64,000 bases of DNA from Oleispirillum sp965228165 (lineage in GTDB: Bacteria > Pseudomonadota > Alphaproteobacteria > Rhodospirillales > Rhodospirillaceae): NCBI GenBank assembly GCA_965228165.1, contig CBDDHB010000003.1, forward strand, positions 496,001 through 560,000, in the 5' to 3' direction. Below the pieces are notes generated by a model. It was not told where the DNA came from, searched no databases, and worked only from the letters and a program-made list of their open reading frames with translations. Positions 1 to 8,651 of this stretch are shown piece after piece; positions within the stretch are counted from its first letter, which is position 1, and each line of letters starts with the position of its first letter. The translations under genes were made by a program, and so were the position numbers.

Positions 1-414
1 TTTCACCACCGCCACCGCCAGGGCCGCCGCCATGCGATGGGTTTCGGCATTGGCCTGGTCCTGGGCGGCGCGCGCCGCGCTCAACTGGTCGGCCACCGCC
101 TCCAGCGCCAGAACCTGGAAATGCAGGGCCGAATCCTCGGCGTCCTTCAGCCCCTGGGCGTGGCCCAGAACCCGCGCTTCCTCGCGCGCCGCGGCCAGAT
201 CCTCCTCGGTGAACAGGGGCGGCGGCGGCGCATCCACCACCTCGGCCTGGGCGTCGATGTCCTGGGCGGGAGCCTTGGCCTTTTCCGATTCCGGCGCGGC
301 GAAGTCATAGGAAAAGAGAAAACGGCGCACCGCCACCGCCGCCGCGATCTCGTCGCCGGCGTCGGTATCGAAGGCGCGGAAAGCCTCTTCGCGCTTTTTG
401 GTGGTCGTCGCCAT
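1..414 (-). CDS. fliH: FliH flagellar export regulator (3' end off the window)
   Basis: The 138 visible codons run off the left edge. FliH is the cytoplasmic stator-like partner that binds the export ATPase FliI and tethers it to the C-ring. The visible N-terminus has a short KK-containing head followed by the RFLFSYDF motif near residues 31-38, which alphaproteobacterial FliH proteins share. An acidic/proline stretch follows, then an alanine-rich helical region expected to form the dimerising coiled coil. The gene lies 40 bases downstream of fliG in the order fliF-fliG-fliH, which strongly supports the call because FliH sequences themselves are poorly conserved. The C-terminal FliI/FliN-binding half is not visible. 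Confidence 0.85.
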   Translation of the reverse strand, partial: MATTTKKREEAFRAFDTDAGDEIAAAVAVRRFLFSYDFAAPESEKAKAPAQDIDAQAEVVDAPPPPLFTEEDLAAAREEARVLGHAQGLKDAEDSALHFQVLALEAVADQLSAARAAQDQANAETHRMAAALAVAVVK

Positions 415-454
415 GCCAGCCTTTCACGGGCGCCGGGGGCACCGCCCCCCGCGA

Positions 455-1474
455 TCAATAGACCAGTTCGTCTTCCTCTCGGCCTTCCGAGATCACGATC
501 TGGCCGGAGTTCGCAAGTTCCTTGGCCAGGGTGACGATGAGGGCCTGGGATTCGTCCACCTCGCGCAGGCGCACCGGACCCATCGCCTCCATGTCCTCGC
601 GCAGCATCTTGCCGGCGCGTTCCGACATGTTCTTGAAGAACATTTCCTTGATCGGATCGGAAGCACCCTTGAGGGCGAGCGCCAGCTTGTCCCTTTCGAC
701 GTGGCGCAACAGGGTCTGCACCCCTTGCGCGTCGAGGCGCACCAGATCCTCGAAGGTGAACATCAGGGCCTTGATCCGTTCGGCGGATTCGCGGTTGCGC
801 TCCTCCAGGGCCGACATGAAGCGGTTTTCCGAATTGCGGTCGAGGTTGTTGAAGATATCGGCGATGAGTTCGTGCGAATCGCGGCGGTTGGTGCGGGCCG
901 GGTTGCTCATGAACTCCGTCCTCAAGGTTTTCTCGACCCCGTCCAGAACCTCCTTCTGCACCGATTCCATGCGCAACATGCGCATGATCACTTCCATCGA
1001 GAAGTTCTCGGGCAGCAGGGCGAGCACCCGGGCGGCGTGATCGACCTTGATCTTGGACAGGACCACCGCCACCGTCTGCGGATATTCGTTCTTGAAATAG
1101 TTGGCCAGGACCTGCTCGTTGACGTTGCCCAGCTTGTCCCACATGGTGCGCCCGGCGGGGCCGCGAATTTCCTCCATGATGGTGCTGACCCGGTCTTTGG
1201 GCAGCGCCTTCGTCAGCAGGCGTTCGGTGCTTTCGTAGGTGCCGACCAGCGACCCGGTGGCGGAGATCGCATCGGCGAACTCGATGAACAAGCGCTCCAC
1301 CAGGGCCGAATTGACGGTGCCGAGCGACGCCATCACCTGGGAGATTTCCTTGATCTCCTCGTCGTCCATCAACGAGAACAGGCGCGCCGAGTACTCCTCG
1401 CCCAACGACAGCAGGAACAGGGCCGCCTTTTGCGGTCCGGTCAAGCTGCGGTAGTCTTCCTTCGCTCGCGCCAC
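455..1474 (-). CDS. fliG: Flagellar motor switch protein FliG
   Basis: 339 residues, a normal FliG length. FliG forms the upper C-ring ring, bridges the MS-ring (FliF) to FliM, and carries the charged torque helix that contacts the stator. The N-terminus (LTGPQKAALFLLSLGE, about residues 11-26) is the typical FliF-binding start. The C-terminal half has the expected EDLVRLD and helix-rich torque domain. The start is GTG at 1474, with a GGAG Shine-Dalgarno about 10 bases upstream; no better in-frame start is seen. It is 30 bases downstream of fliF and probably cotranscribed with it. The frame is uninterrupted. Confidence 0.97.
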   Translation of the reverse strand: MARAKEDYRSLTGPQKAALFLLSLGEEYSARLFSLMDDEEIKEISQVMASLGTVNSALVERLFIEFADAISATGSLVGTYESTERLLTKALPKDRVSTIMEEIRGPAGRTMWDKLGNVNEQVLANYFKNEYPQTVAVVLSKIKVDHAARVLALLPENFSMEVIMRMLRMESVQKEVLDGVEKTLRTEFMSNPARTNRRDSHELIADIFNNLDRNSENRFMSALEERNRESAERIKALMFTFEDLVRLDAQGVQTLLRHVERDKLALALKGASDPIKEMFFKNMSERAGKMLREDMEAMGPVRLREVDESQALIVTLAKELANSGQIVISEGREEDELVY

Positions 1475-1504
1475 GGTATGCCGTCTCCGTCCAGGTCAGG
1501 GGGC

Positions 1505-3139
1505 TCAGGTTTCCTGATACATCCAGTTGCGCACGATGCTCAAGGCCTCCTCGGGGTGTTTGGTGACGATCTCGCCGATCTTGCGCAGCGACGACGCCTT
1601 CACCCGACCCTCCACCTTGTCGATGTCGATCAGTTCCTCGGCCTCCAGGTCTTCCTCGTCCTCGGAGGGGACCATCGATCCCGACGGCGCGGCCAACTGC
1701 GGCGCGGCGCTTTCGGTCAGCAACTGGCGGCTCGCCTGTTCGGACGGCGTCGGCAGGCTTTCGAAGGCGCGGGTGACCAGGGGACGAACGATCAGCAGGA
1801 TCACCAGGATCGCCACCACGGCAACGCCCAGGCCCTCCGCCATGCGCATGATCTCGGCCTTGGTGAAGCCCAGGAACAGCGCGCCATCGACCGGTCCCAA
1901 CGCATCGTCCAGGGACTGGAAGCGCATGTTGATGATTTCCACCTGGTCGCCGCGCGCCGGATCGTAACCGACGGCGGAACGCACCAGGGCGCCGATCTTG
2001 TCCATCTCGGCGGCGCTGCGGTCCTGATAGTCCTTGCTGCCGTCCGGCTTGGTGGTGATCACCCCATCGACCAGAACCGCCACCGACAGGCGCTTGACCA
2101 CGCCGTTCTCGCGAATCGAGTTGGCGACCTTCTTGGTGATCTCGTAGTTGACGGTTTCGACGCTGCGCTGCTGCGAACTGGTGGCGCGACCGTTCTCCGC
2201 CCCCAGGTTGGCGTCGGGCAGGTTCTGCTGCACCGAGACCGCGTCGTTCTGCTTTTCGTCGGTCTGGGCGCGCTCGCTCTCGGTCACCGTGGAACGCACC
2301 ACCTGGCCGTCGGGATCATAGGTTTCCTGATTGGTGACGACGCGGTCGAAATCCATCTCGACGCTGACCTGGGCGCGCACCTTGCCCGGACCGACGCTGC
2401 GCGCCAACAGATCCTCGACCGACTGGGAGAGGCGGCGTTCCTGCGCCTGACGCATCTCCTCGTGGGTGGAGATCATCACCTGCTTGTCGTCCTCGAAGCC
2501 CCGGGCAAGCAGCGCGCCCTTGTCGTCGACGATGGAGATTCGCGACGGCTTCAGCTTCGGCACCGCGGCGGCGACCAGATACTGGATGGCGGAAACCTGC
2601 CCCTTCGACAGGCTGGCGCCCTGCACCCTCAGGATCACCGAGGCGGAGGGCTCTTGGCTCTCGCGCGAGAACATCTCGCGGCGCGGCAGGACCAGATGCA
2701 CCCGCGCCGCCTTGACCGCGCCGATCGACATGATGGTGCGGGCCAGTTCGCCTTCCAGGGCGCGGACCAGATTGACGTTCTGCATGAAATTGGTGGCGCC
2801 CAGGGCGTCCATCTTGTCGAACAGCTCGTAGCCGTTGACGATGCCGGAATTGTGCGCCACCTCGGCGGTTTCCAGGCGCATCCGCAGCATCTGATCGGAG
2901 GGAACGAAAATCGCCCGGCCCTCGGCCCGCAGTTGGAAGGGAATCCGCTTCTCCTCCAGCTGCTGGGCGATGGTGCGCGCCGCAGCGGGATCGAGGTCGC
3001 CGTAGAGCTGCTCCATCTTCGGCGAACCCATGCGCATCGAGAAATAGACGATGAAGCCCAGAAGCCCGACCGACACCGCGGCCATCGCCATCAGACGGCC
3101 CGGCCCCAGACTGCGCAAGGATTGGATGAAGGCGTTCAC
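1505..3139 (-). CDS. fliF: Flagellar MS-ring protein FliF
   Basis: 544 residues. FliF builds the MS ring in the inner membrane, the base on which rotor and export gate assemble. A first membrane helix lies near residues 16-35 and the second near 440-460 (VVAILVILLIVRPLV). Between them is the periplasmic ring-building region with the conserved RALEGELARTI and VHLVLP blocks. The short cytoplasmic tail ends in NWMYQE, which fits the FliG-binding C-terminus. It is the first gene of a minus-strand fliF-fliG-fliH unit and is divergent from the operon at 3408. The frame is intact. Confidence 0.97.
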   Translation of the reverse strand: MNAFIQSLRSLGPGRLMAMAAVSVGLLGFIVYFSMRMGSPKMEQLYGDLDPAAARTIAQQLEEKRIPFQLRAEGRAIFVPSDQMLRMRLETAEVAHNSGIVNGYELFDKMDALGATNFMQNVNLVRALEGELARTIMSIGAVKAARVHLVLPRREMFSRESQEPSASVILRVQGASLSKGQVSAIQYLVAAAVPKLKPSRISIVDDKGALLARGFEDDKQVMISTHEEMRQAQERRLSQSVEDLLARSVGPGKVRAQVSVEMDFDRVVTNQETYDPDGQVVRSTVTESERAQTDEKQNDAVSVQQNLPDANLGAENGRATSSQQRSVETVNYEITKKVANSIRENGVVKRLSVAVLVDGVITTKPDGSKDYQDRSAAEMDKIGALVRSAVGYDPARGDQVEIINMRFQSLDDALGPVDGALFLGFTKAEIMRMAEGLGVAVVAILVILLIVRPLVTRAFESLPTPSEQASRQLLTESAAPQLAAPSGSMVPSEDEEDLEAEELIDIDKVEGRVKASSLRKIGEIVTKHPEEALSIVRNWMYQET

Positions 3140-3229
3140 GGCGACCGACCTCGGGCTCTGGCCGGGGAAGGCGGACAGACTCCCCCCGGCGGTTCTTGAT
3201 GCTCCAAGGGAAGAGCCTACGCGTCGGCA

Positions 3230-3264
3230 TTAAACAGTTGGTTAACGGGCGGCAATTTTTGCCG
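3230..3264 (-). promoter_or_regulatory. Candidate fliF control region: CtrA-like box and a palindrome
   Basis: About 90-125 bases upstream of fliF lie TTAAACAGTTGGTTAA (3230-3245), two TTAA half-sites 8 bases apart with a TTAACC arm on the minus strand, and the palindrome CGGCAATTTTTGCCG (3250-3264). CtrA of alphaproteobacteria binds TTAA-N7-TTAA and often controls class II flagellar genes, and ctrA itself lies 7 kb away. The spacing here is one base longer than consensus, so direct CtrA control is an inference. The palindrome's ligand is unknown. Confidence 0.35.
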
Positions 3265-3407
3265 GGCGTCTCCGCGTTGACAGGCGGGGATGAAGGTTAT
3301 AGCGTAGCGCCCCGGCGTCATGCGGGGGCATGGTGCCTGGACGGCGCGCCGCGCCGGAGCGGATCAGTGGGGAAATCGATCGATGCGACCGTCGCGGTGG
3401 GATTCCG

Positions 3408-4520
3408 ATGGAATTAAGTAACATTATAACATTATTGTCCTGGCCCGGCTTGGCGCGCCTGTTGGCCGCGGCCTTGTGTTGCGTCGGCGCGGCGGAGGCC
3501 CGCGCCTCGGACGACACCGGCGTGCTGTGGCTGTCGGAATGGATGGCCCCGGTGGCGGTCCCCAAGGGCGCGAAACGCGGCCCCAAGTATCCCCTGGGCC
3601 TGAGCGGCAAGGAAATGCAGCAAAGGATGCGCGACGCCGCCAAATCCACAAGCGAGTCCAAACCGGACGGCAAGCCGCCGACGATGCCGGTCGGCACCAG
3701 CATGATGCGAGGCGACGACCGCCTGTTCTGGCTGTATCGCGGCAGCGAACCCGCGACCTCCCGCCCCGCCGCGCGGGACGCCGCGCCGTTGCGCCTGATC
3801 GGCGAGACCGCCCCGGCGCAGGAAATCGCGCCGGCCACGGAGATGCGGCGGTACATGGCGCAGATCTCGGTAACGGTCTCCGGGCACTACAACGCCTATG
3901 TCACCGAAGCCCGGGTTTCCGGCGGACGGCTGGAGGTGGAAACGGCGAAGTCCCAGTTCGTTCGCACCGAACGCGGCGTGCGCGAGCCCGAACTGGATTC
4001 GCGCGCCCCCCTGTTCAATCCGGAAATCCCCCTGGAACTGGTGCGCGAGCGGGAACCCGGAGACCGCATCGGCAAGCGCCTGATCTCCGGCGAGGAGGCG
4101 CGTTTCACCGTGCGCGCCCACGGCGTGCCGGTAGCGGGGATTCCGGTCACCCTGATTTCGCAGACCGGCTGGCGCAAGACGGCGATCAGCGACGCCGCCG
4201 GAAGCGTGCGTTTCCGGATGCTGCGCGACGAATTTCCGGACTGGAAGGATTTCTCCAACCGCATCTGGAGCACCTATCTGGTGGTGGCCGAACGGATCCT
4301 GGACGAAAGCGGGGAATACCGGGGCGTCCCCTACGTCGGCACGCGCATCCGCGCCAGTCTGGCCGACCGGTACTATCCCTCGCCCCGCGATTATCGTTCC
4401 TATGCCTACGGTCTGGGGATTATCGGCCTGACCCTGCTGGTCTCGGGGATCGCGGTCTTCGTCTATCGGGAACGGCGAACCCGAAAATTCAAGGAGACGC
4501 GCTTCGATGAAGCGGCTTAG
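3408..4520 (+). CDS. Exported, membrane-anchored Ig-like protein of the double-cubane operon
   Basis: 370 residues from ATG 3408, the start that gives a proper signal peptide (hydrophobic core LARLLAAALCCVGA, likely cleavage after ARA near residue 34). The middle is soluble. Residues about 230-290 contain PVAGIPVTLISQTGW then SDAAGSVRF, the pattern of carboxypeptidase-regulatory/Ig-like beta folds in FixH/DUF4198-like periplasmic proteins. A C-terminal membrane helix (GLGIIGLTLLVSGIAVFVY) ends in a basic tail, so the bulk should face the periplasm. It overlaps the next gene by 14 bases, pointing to translational coupling. I cannot name a family with certainty. By position it may be the periplasmic partner of the NapH-like protein that follows. 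Confidence 0.7.
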   Translation: MELSNIITLLSWPGLARLLAAALCCVGAAEARASDDTGVLWLSEWMAPVAVPKGAKRGPKYPLGLSGKEMQQRMRDAAKSTSESKPDGKPPTMPVGTSMMRGDDRLFWLYRGSEPATSRPAARDAAPLRLIGETAPAQEIAPATEMRRYMAQISVTVSGHYNAYVTEARVSGGRLEVETAKSQFVRTERGVREPELDSRAPLFNPEIPLELVREREPGDRIGKRLISGEEARFTVRAHGVPVAGIPVTLISQTGWRKTAISDAAGSVRFRMLRDEFPDWKDFSNRIWSTYLVVAERILDESGEYRGVPYVGTRIRASLADRYYPSPRDYRSYAYGLGIIGLTLLVSGIAVFVYRERRTRKFKETRFDEAA

Positions 4521-5481
4521 AGACGTCATCGACGGCGCCCACATCAACCGCTTCCGCTTCTGGGTGCAGATCGCCTGTTTCCTGCTGATCATGTACGGCG
4601 GCAAGCTGGGGCTGGACTGGGGACGATCCCTTCCCGTGCTGTCCTGCGCCTATGGCGGCTTCGACAACCGTCTGGGCATCTGCTACCTGCGCCCCTTGCA
4701 GGCGGCGATGAGTTGGCCTCCCGATCGTCTGTTCAGCGCGGCGGGCTGGACAGTGCTGACCGGATTCTTGCTGTTCGCCGGGTTTTTCCTGGTGCTCAAC
4801 CGCGCCTGATGCGGCTTCGTCTGTCCCTTCGGCACGGTACAGGACTGGATCACCGCGCTGCGCCGCCGCCTGGGCATCCGCGGCAGCGCGTACGAGGAAC
4901 GGCTGCGCCGCCCGCTGTCGAAGGTCAAATACGCGATGCTCGCCTTTTCCGTCCTGCTTCCCCTGGCGATCGGCGCGGGGTGGGCCTCCAACGACCTGCT
5001 GGTGCCCTTCTGTCAGATCTGTCCGGCGAAAATGCTCGCCCCGCTGTTCAGCGGCGACACCTCGTATCTGACGGTGGACTTCTCGAATCCGTCGATCATG
5101 ATCCTGACCGCCACCGGCATGCTGACCACCGGCCTGTTCGTCGTCGGCGCCTTCGTCAAGAAGCGGTTCTGGTGCTTCTTCTGTCCGATGGCGGCGCTGC
5201 AATACCTGATCGCCAAACCCGCGCTGCTGCGGCTGGTCAAGGACGGCAACAAATGCACCCGCTGCGGCGATTGCGCCCGCGTCTGCGATATGAACATTCC
5301 CTCCATCGCCGACGACGTGACCACCCGCGACATCATGGCCGACGGTTGCATCCTGTGCATGAAGTGCATCGCCGCGTGTCCCGAAACCGACGCGCTCAAA
5401 CTCACCTTCCTCGGCAAGACGGTCTTTTCCGCCAGCGACCGGGGTTTCGTTTCCCGCATGAACAAGGACGGCAAGCCGTGA
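4507..5481 (+). CDS. NapH/CcoG-like membrane polyferredoxin with an in-frame UGA
   Basis: Read through the TGA at 4807-4809 (codon 101), this is a 324-residue membrane iron-sulfur protein. It has hydrophobic helices before the stop, then CGFVCPFG, a CQICP motif, another helix, WCFFCP, and a C-terminal pair of [4Fe-4S] ferredoxin motifs (CTRCGDCARVC and CILCMKCIAACP). Such NapH/CcoG/NosR-type proteins pass electrons between the quinone pool and soluble or periplasmic partners. The TGA sits directly before the first conserved cysteine, where homologues usually have an aromatic residue such as Trp. Both halves are otherwise well conserved and in the same frame. Either it is a TGG-to-TGA nonsense mutation, or the codon is read through, for example as selenocysteine. 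Without readthrough only a 100-residue N-terminal piece is made, possibly plus a reinitiation product from ATG 4936. Confidence 0.8.
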
Positions 5482-6752
5482 CCCCTTCCCCCGAGACCGC
5501 CTTCAACCGCAGCCGCCCGGCGCGCGAGGCGGACGCGGTCCTGACCCGGATCACCGACGAATTCGACGACCCGCCGGAAGCGATGCGCTATTTCTACGAC
5601 CTGTTCCGCCGCGTCTACGTGCAGGGCGAGGACATCCGCGCCGACGGCCTTCAGGTCGGCACCACCTGCATCCTGGCGCCGGAGGAACTGATCTATGCCC
5701 TGGGGGCGAAGCCGGTGCGGCTGTGCAACGGGTCCTACCACCACGACCAGATCGGCGCCGATTTCATGCCCGCCAAGTCCTGCGCGGTGGTCAAGGCGAC
5801 GCTGGGGATGCTGACCGCCGACAACCCCGCGCCACGCATCGGGCCGCTGGCGATGATCGTCAACCCCACCTCGTGCGACCTGAAGAAAAAGGCAAGCGGG
5901 ATGATGGCCGGAATGGGCCACACGGTCTTCGACCTGGAACTGCCCAACGTCAAGGAAAGCGAGGCGGCGCGCATCTATTGGCGGCGATCGGTGCGCGACT
6001 TCGCGAAACGGCTGGAACAGTTGACCCGCCGCCGCCTGACCCGCCGCAACCTGCGCGCGGCGATGGCGCGGGTCCGCCGGGCGGAAGCGGCGTTCCGTGT
6101 GCTGGACGAATTCCGCACCGCGCAGCCTGCGGTGTTCCTGGGCAAGGACGCCTTTCTGGTGGCCAACGCCTTCTTCTTCGACGACATCGACCGCTGGACC
6201 GAGGCGGTGGAGGCCCTGAACGCCGAACTCGCCAGCCGCGCCCGGGCGGGCCTCGCGGCGGCGCAGAAGAAGGCGCCGCGCATCGTTTTCAGCGGCTCGC
6301 CGCCGATCTTCCCCAACCTCAAGCTGCCGCTGTTGATCGAGGAAGCGGGCGGCGTGGTGGTGGCGGACGAGACCTGTTCGGCCAACCGCATGCTCTACGA
6401 CATGACCGCATCGGACGAATGGCTGGTCAATGACATGGTGGACAGTCTGGCCGACAAGTACCTGAAGCCCTGCACCTGTCCGATCTTCACCCGCAACGAC
6501 GACCGGCTGCGCCGCCTGGGCATGCTGATCGACCGCTTCCAGGCGGACGGCGTGGTGCATCAGGTGTTCGCAGGATGCCTGGTCTACGAGATGGAGCAGA
6601 AAAGCGTCGCCGACATGCTGAACGCGCGCGGCGTCCCCCTGCTCGCCATCGAGACCGACTACAGCCCCGACGACATGGGGCAGATGTCCACCCGGGTCGA
6701 AGCCTTCCTGGAAGCGATCAAGAACCGCAAACGCGCGAGGAAAACCGCATGA
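5478..6752 (+). CDS. Double-cubane cluster protein (2-hydroxyacyl-CoA dehydratase superfamily)
   Basis: 424 residues from GTG 5478, whose last two bases overlap the TGA of the preceding gene. It is a single-subunit member of the BcrC/HgdB superfamily. Conserved cysteines occur in GTTCILAPEELIYALG, the RLCNGSYHH block, AKSCAVVK, NPTSCDLKKK, DETCSANR, KPCTCPIF and VFAGCLVYEME. That set resembles the characterised double-cubane [8Fe-9S] proteins, which with an ATP-dependent activator reduce small molecules such as acetylene in vitro; the physiological substrate is unknown. The adjacent gene encodes exactly such an activator. No CoA-dehydratase partner subunit or CoA-transferase is present, which argues against a fermentative 2-hydroxyacyl-CoA pathway. 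Confidence 0.88.
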   Translation: MTPSPETAFNRSRPAREADAVLTRITDEFDDPPEAMRYFYDLFRRVYVQGEDIRADGLQVGTTCILAPEELIYALGAKPVRLCNGSYHHDQIGADFMPAKSCAVVKATLGMLTADNPAPRIGPLAMIVNPTSCDLKKKASGMMAGMGHTVFDLELPNVKESEAARIYWRRSVRDFAKRLEQLTRRRLTRRNLRAAMARVRRAEAAFRVLDEFRTAQPAVFLGKDAFLVANAFFFDDIDRWTEAVEALNAELASRARAGLAAAQKKAPRIVFSGSPPIFPNLKLPLLIEEAGGVVVADETCSANRMLYDMTASDEWLVNDMVDSLADKYLKPCTCPIFTRNDDRLRRLGMLIDRFQADGVVHQVFAGCLVYEMEQKSVADMLNARGVPLLAIETDYSPDDMGQMSTRVEAFLEAIKNRKRARKTA

Positions 6753-7555
6753 CATGGTTCGCCGGAATCGACATCGGCTCCACCGCGATCAAGACCGCCC
6801 TGGTCGATGAAAGCGGAGCCTTGCGTGCCGAGCACGTCGCCGCCTCGGGCAGCCTGTTCCACAAGAACGCGCGGGAGGCGTTGCAAACCCTGCTCGACAA
6901 GGCGGGGCTGGCGCGTTCCGACGTCGCCTATCTGATCGCCACCGGCTACGGTCGCAAGCTGTTCAAGGAGGCCGACGATTCGATCAGCGAAATCACCGCC
7001 AACGCGATCGGCGCGCACGAAACCGGCAAGGCGTATGGCGGGGTGCGCACCATCATCAACATCGGCGGTCAGGATTCCAAGGCGATCCAGATCGACGACA
7101 CCGGCAACGTCGTCAACTTCAACATGAACGACAAGTGCGCGGCGGGGACCGGACGCTTCCTCGACGTCGCGGCGCGCAACCTCGACCTCGACCTCGAAAA
7201 TCTGGGCGAAGTCCACTTCCGGGGGACCGGCGCGCCGCTGACGATCAACAGCACCTGCACGGTGTTCGCCGAATCCGAAATCATCGGCCTCCTCGCCACC
7301 GGCCACGGCAAGCCCGAGATCGTCGCCGGCATCCACTACTCCATCGCCCGGCGCACCGTGCGCATGGCGAAGCGGGTGGGGATCGAGGACCGGGTGTATT
7401 TCGACGGCGGCCCGGCCCTCAACAAGGGGCTGGCGGCGGCGCTCGCCGACGAACTGGGACGCGACCTCGTGGTGCCGGAACATCCCCAGACCACCACCGC
7501 CTTCGGCGCGGCGATCCTGGCGCGCGACGCCTGGATCGCGGAAAACCAGGGCTAG
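6749..7555 (+). CDS. Activator ATPase of the double-cubane protein (ASKHA family)
   Basis: 268 residues. The ATGA at 6749 overlaps the stop of the preceding gene. It belongs to the BadF/BcrD/HgdC activator family: homodimers with one [4Fe-4S] cluster bridged between subunits, which couple ATP hydrolysis to injection of a low-potential electron into the partner. Visible features are the phosphate-binding GIDIGSTAIKT (residues 5-15), NIGGQDSK, the first cluster cysteine in NDKCAAGTGRF, the second in NSTCTVFAESEIIG, and the C-terminal YFDGGPALN block. The frame is complete. Neighbourhood and overlap make the preceding gene product its substrate. Confidence 0.93.
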   Translation: MTWFAGIDIGSTAIKTALVDESGALRAEHVAASGSLFHKNAREALQTLLDKAGLARSDVAYLIATGYGRKLFKEADDSISEITANAIGAHETGKAYGGVRTIINIGGQDSKAIQIDDTGNVVNFNMNDKCAAGTGRFLDVAARNLDLDLENLGEVHFRGTGAPLTINSTCTVFAESEIIGLLATGHGKPEIVAGIHYSIARRTVRMAKRVGIEDRVYFDGGPALNKGLAAALADELGRDLVVPEHPQTTTAFGAAILARDAWIAENQG

Positions 7556-7559
7556 ACCG

Positions 7560-8206
7560 ATGGACCCGGCGGCGCTCGGCCTGCCGATGGCGGCGAAGAT
7601 GGGACTGGCCTTCGGCATGGGGCCGTGCCTGCTCTCCTGCTTCCCCTTCCTCGCCCCGGTGTTCCTGGGATTGCCGGACGGAACCCGCGCCGCGTGGCGG
7701 GTGTTGCTGCCCCATTCCCTGGGGCGGATCTGCGCCTATGCCGCCTATGGCGGGACGGCGGGACAGGTCGGCGGCTGGGCGGGACAGACAATGGGGGCGG
7801 ACACCATCCGCGCCGTCACCGGCCTCGCCGCCCTGGCGGTGGGCGTCGCCCTGCTGCTGCGCGCGCCTTCCTGCCGCTGCCGCCCGATGGAACGGCGCGC
7901 CCTATCCGACGGCGTCCTTCCCGGCGGTCTGTTCCTGATGGGCGCGGCGATGACCCTGACCCCCTGCGCCCCCTTGAGCGCGGTGATGATCGCGGCGGCG
8001 GCGGGCGGCAGCGCCGCCTGGGGCGGAATGCTGGGGGTATCCTTCGGCCTGGGGCAACCCTGATCCCGGCCCTGGTCTTCGGCGTCGGCGTCGCCCGCCT
8101 GGGGGCCCGCCTGCACGAACGGCTGGGCGAATGGCGGCGACCGATCGAAACGCTGAGCGCCCTTTTGCTGGTCGTCTGCGGCGTTTCCGGCCTGTGGGGT
8201 CAATGA
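7560..8206 (+). pseudogene. TauE/SafE-like membrane protein, frameshifted near 8051-8054
   Basis: The first frame (from ATG 7560) encodes a polytopic protein with CLLSCFPFLAPV near the N-terminus and the repeat-like TPCAPLSAVM later, the pattern of sulfite exporter/cytochrome-biogenesis TauE/SafE-type proteins. It stops after FGLGQP. The sequence continues naturally in another frame as TLIPALVFGVGVARL and ends in a last membrane helix before TGA 8204-8206. One G missing from the G4 run at 8051-8054 explains the shift. Homologues often sit beside CcoG/NapH-type proteins, and here it closes the operon. It could be a genuine mutation or a sequence error. Its last 7 bases overlap convergent fliJ. 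Confidence 0.75.
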
Positions 8207-8637
8207 TCGGCGGCGTGACGGCGGCGATGGTTGGTCGCGGCGATTTCGTCCATCGCCGCCTGTTCCTTGCGTCCGCGTTCGATCGCGGCGCGGCGGTCGC
8301 GGTTGGCCTGGACCTGCTCCAGGGTCTTGAAGTCCTGGAAAGCCTCCGCCACCTTGCCGCGCTGCGCCACGATCTCCGCCTCGACCTGGGCGCGCGCCGT
8401 CGCCAGCCTGGCCCGCTTGTCCACCGCCGATTTGGCGAACGCGCCATAGGCCAGCCCCGCCAGACCGGCGGCGTCCGATGCCGCCACCGCCTGTTCGCGC
8501 CGCACCTCCTCCTCCAGGCGCTGCTGAAGGCGGATCACCTCCGCCTCCCGCGCCAGAAGCTGCGCCAGCGCGCGGCGTTCCTCGTCCACCGTCCATTTCT
8601 TCAGCCGGATCAGGGCGTGGATGTCCTTGCTGGCCAT
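8200..8637 (-). CDS. fliJ: FliJ-type flagellar export chaperone
   Basis: 145 residues, highly charged and helical almost throughout (LQQRLEEEVRREQ, KRARLATARAQVEAEI), as expected of the FliJ coiled coil that inserts into the FliI hexamer and recycles export chaperones. Sequence identity in this family is low, so the assignment leans on length, coiled-coil character and position 14 bases downstream of fliI. The start is ATG 8637. The 3' end overlaps the convergent TauE/SafE-like gene by 7 bases. Confidence 0.85.
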   Translation of the reverse strand: MASKDIHALIRLKKWTVDEERRALAQLLAREAEVIRLQQRLEEEVRREQAVAASDAAGLAGLAYGAFAKSAVDKRARLATARAQVEAEIVAQRGKVAEAFQDFKTLEQVQANRDRRAAIERGRKEQAAMDEIAATNHRRRHAADH

Positions 8638-8651
8638 TCAGGAAAGCGTCC

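Noticed and set aside
398..3199. A 933-codon open frame on the plus strand
   Set aside because: It is antisense to fliG and fliF, which have clear homology; high GC leaves the opposite strand open. His/Gln-rich composition is typical of such shadows.
4936..5481. Annotating only the part of the NapH-like protein after the UGA, from ATG 4936
   Set aside because: It would discard the conserved CGFVCPFG motif and first membrane helices, which are in the same frame and well conserved.
5478..7555. Fermentative 2-hydroxyglutaryl-CoA dehydratase operon feeding the Na+-decarboxylase cluster
   Set aside because: There is only one dehydratase-like subunit and no CoA-transferase or dehydrogenase; the motifs fit the single-subunit double-cubane type, and the decarboxylase alpha looks like MmdA.
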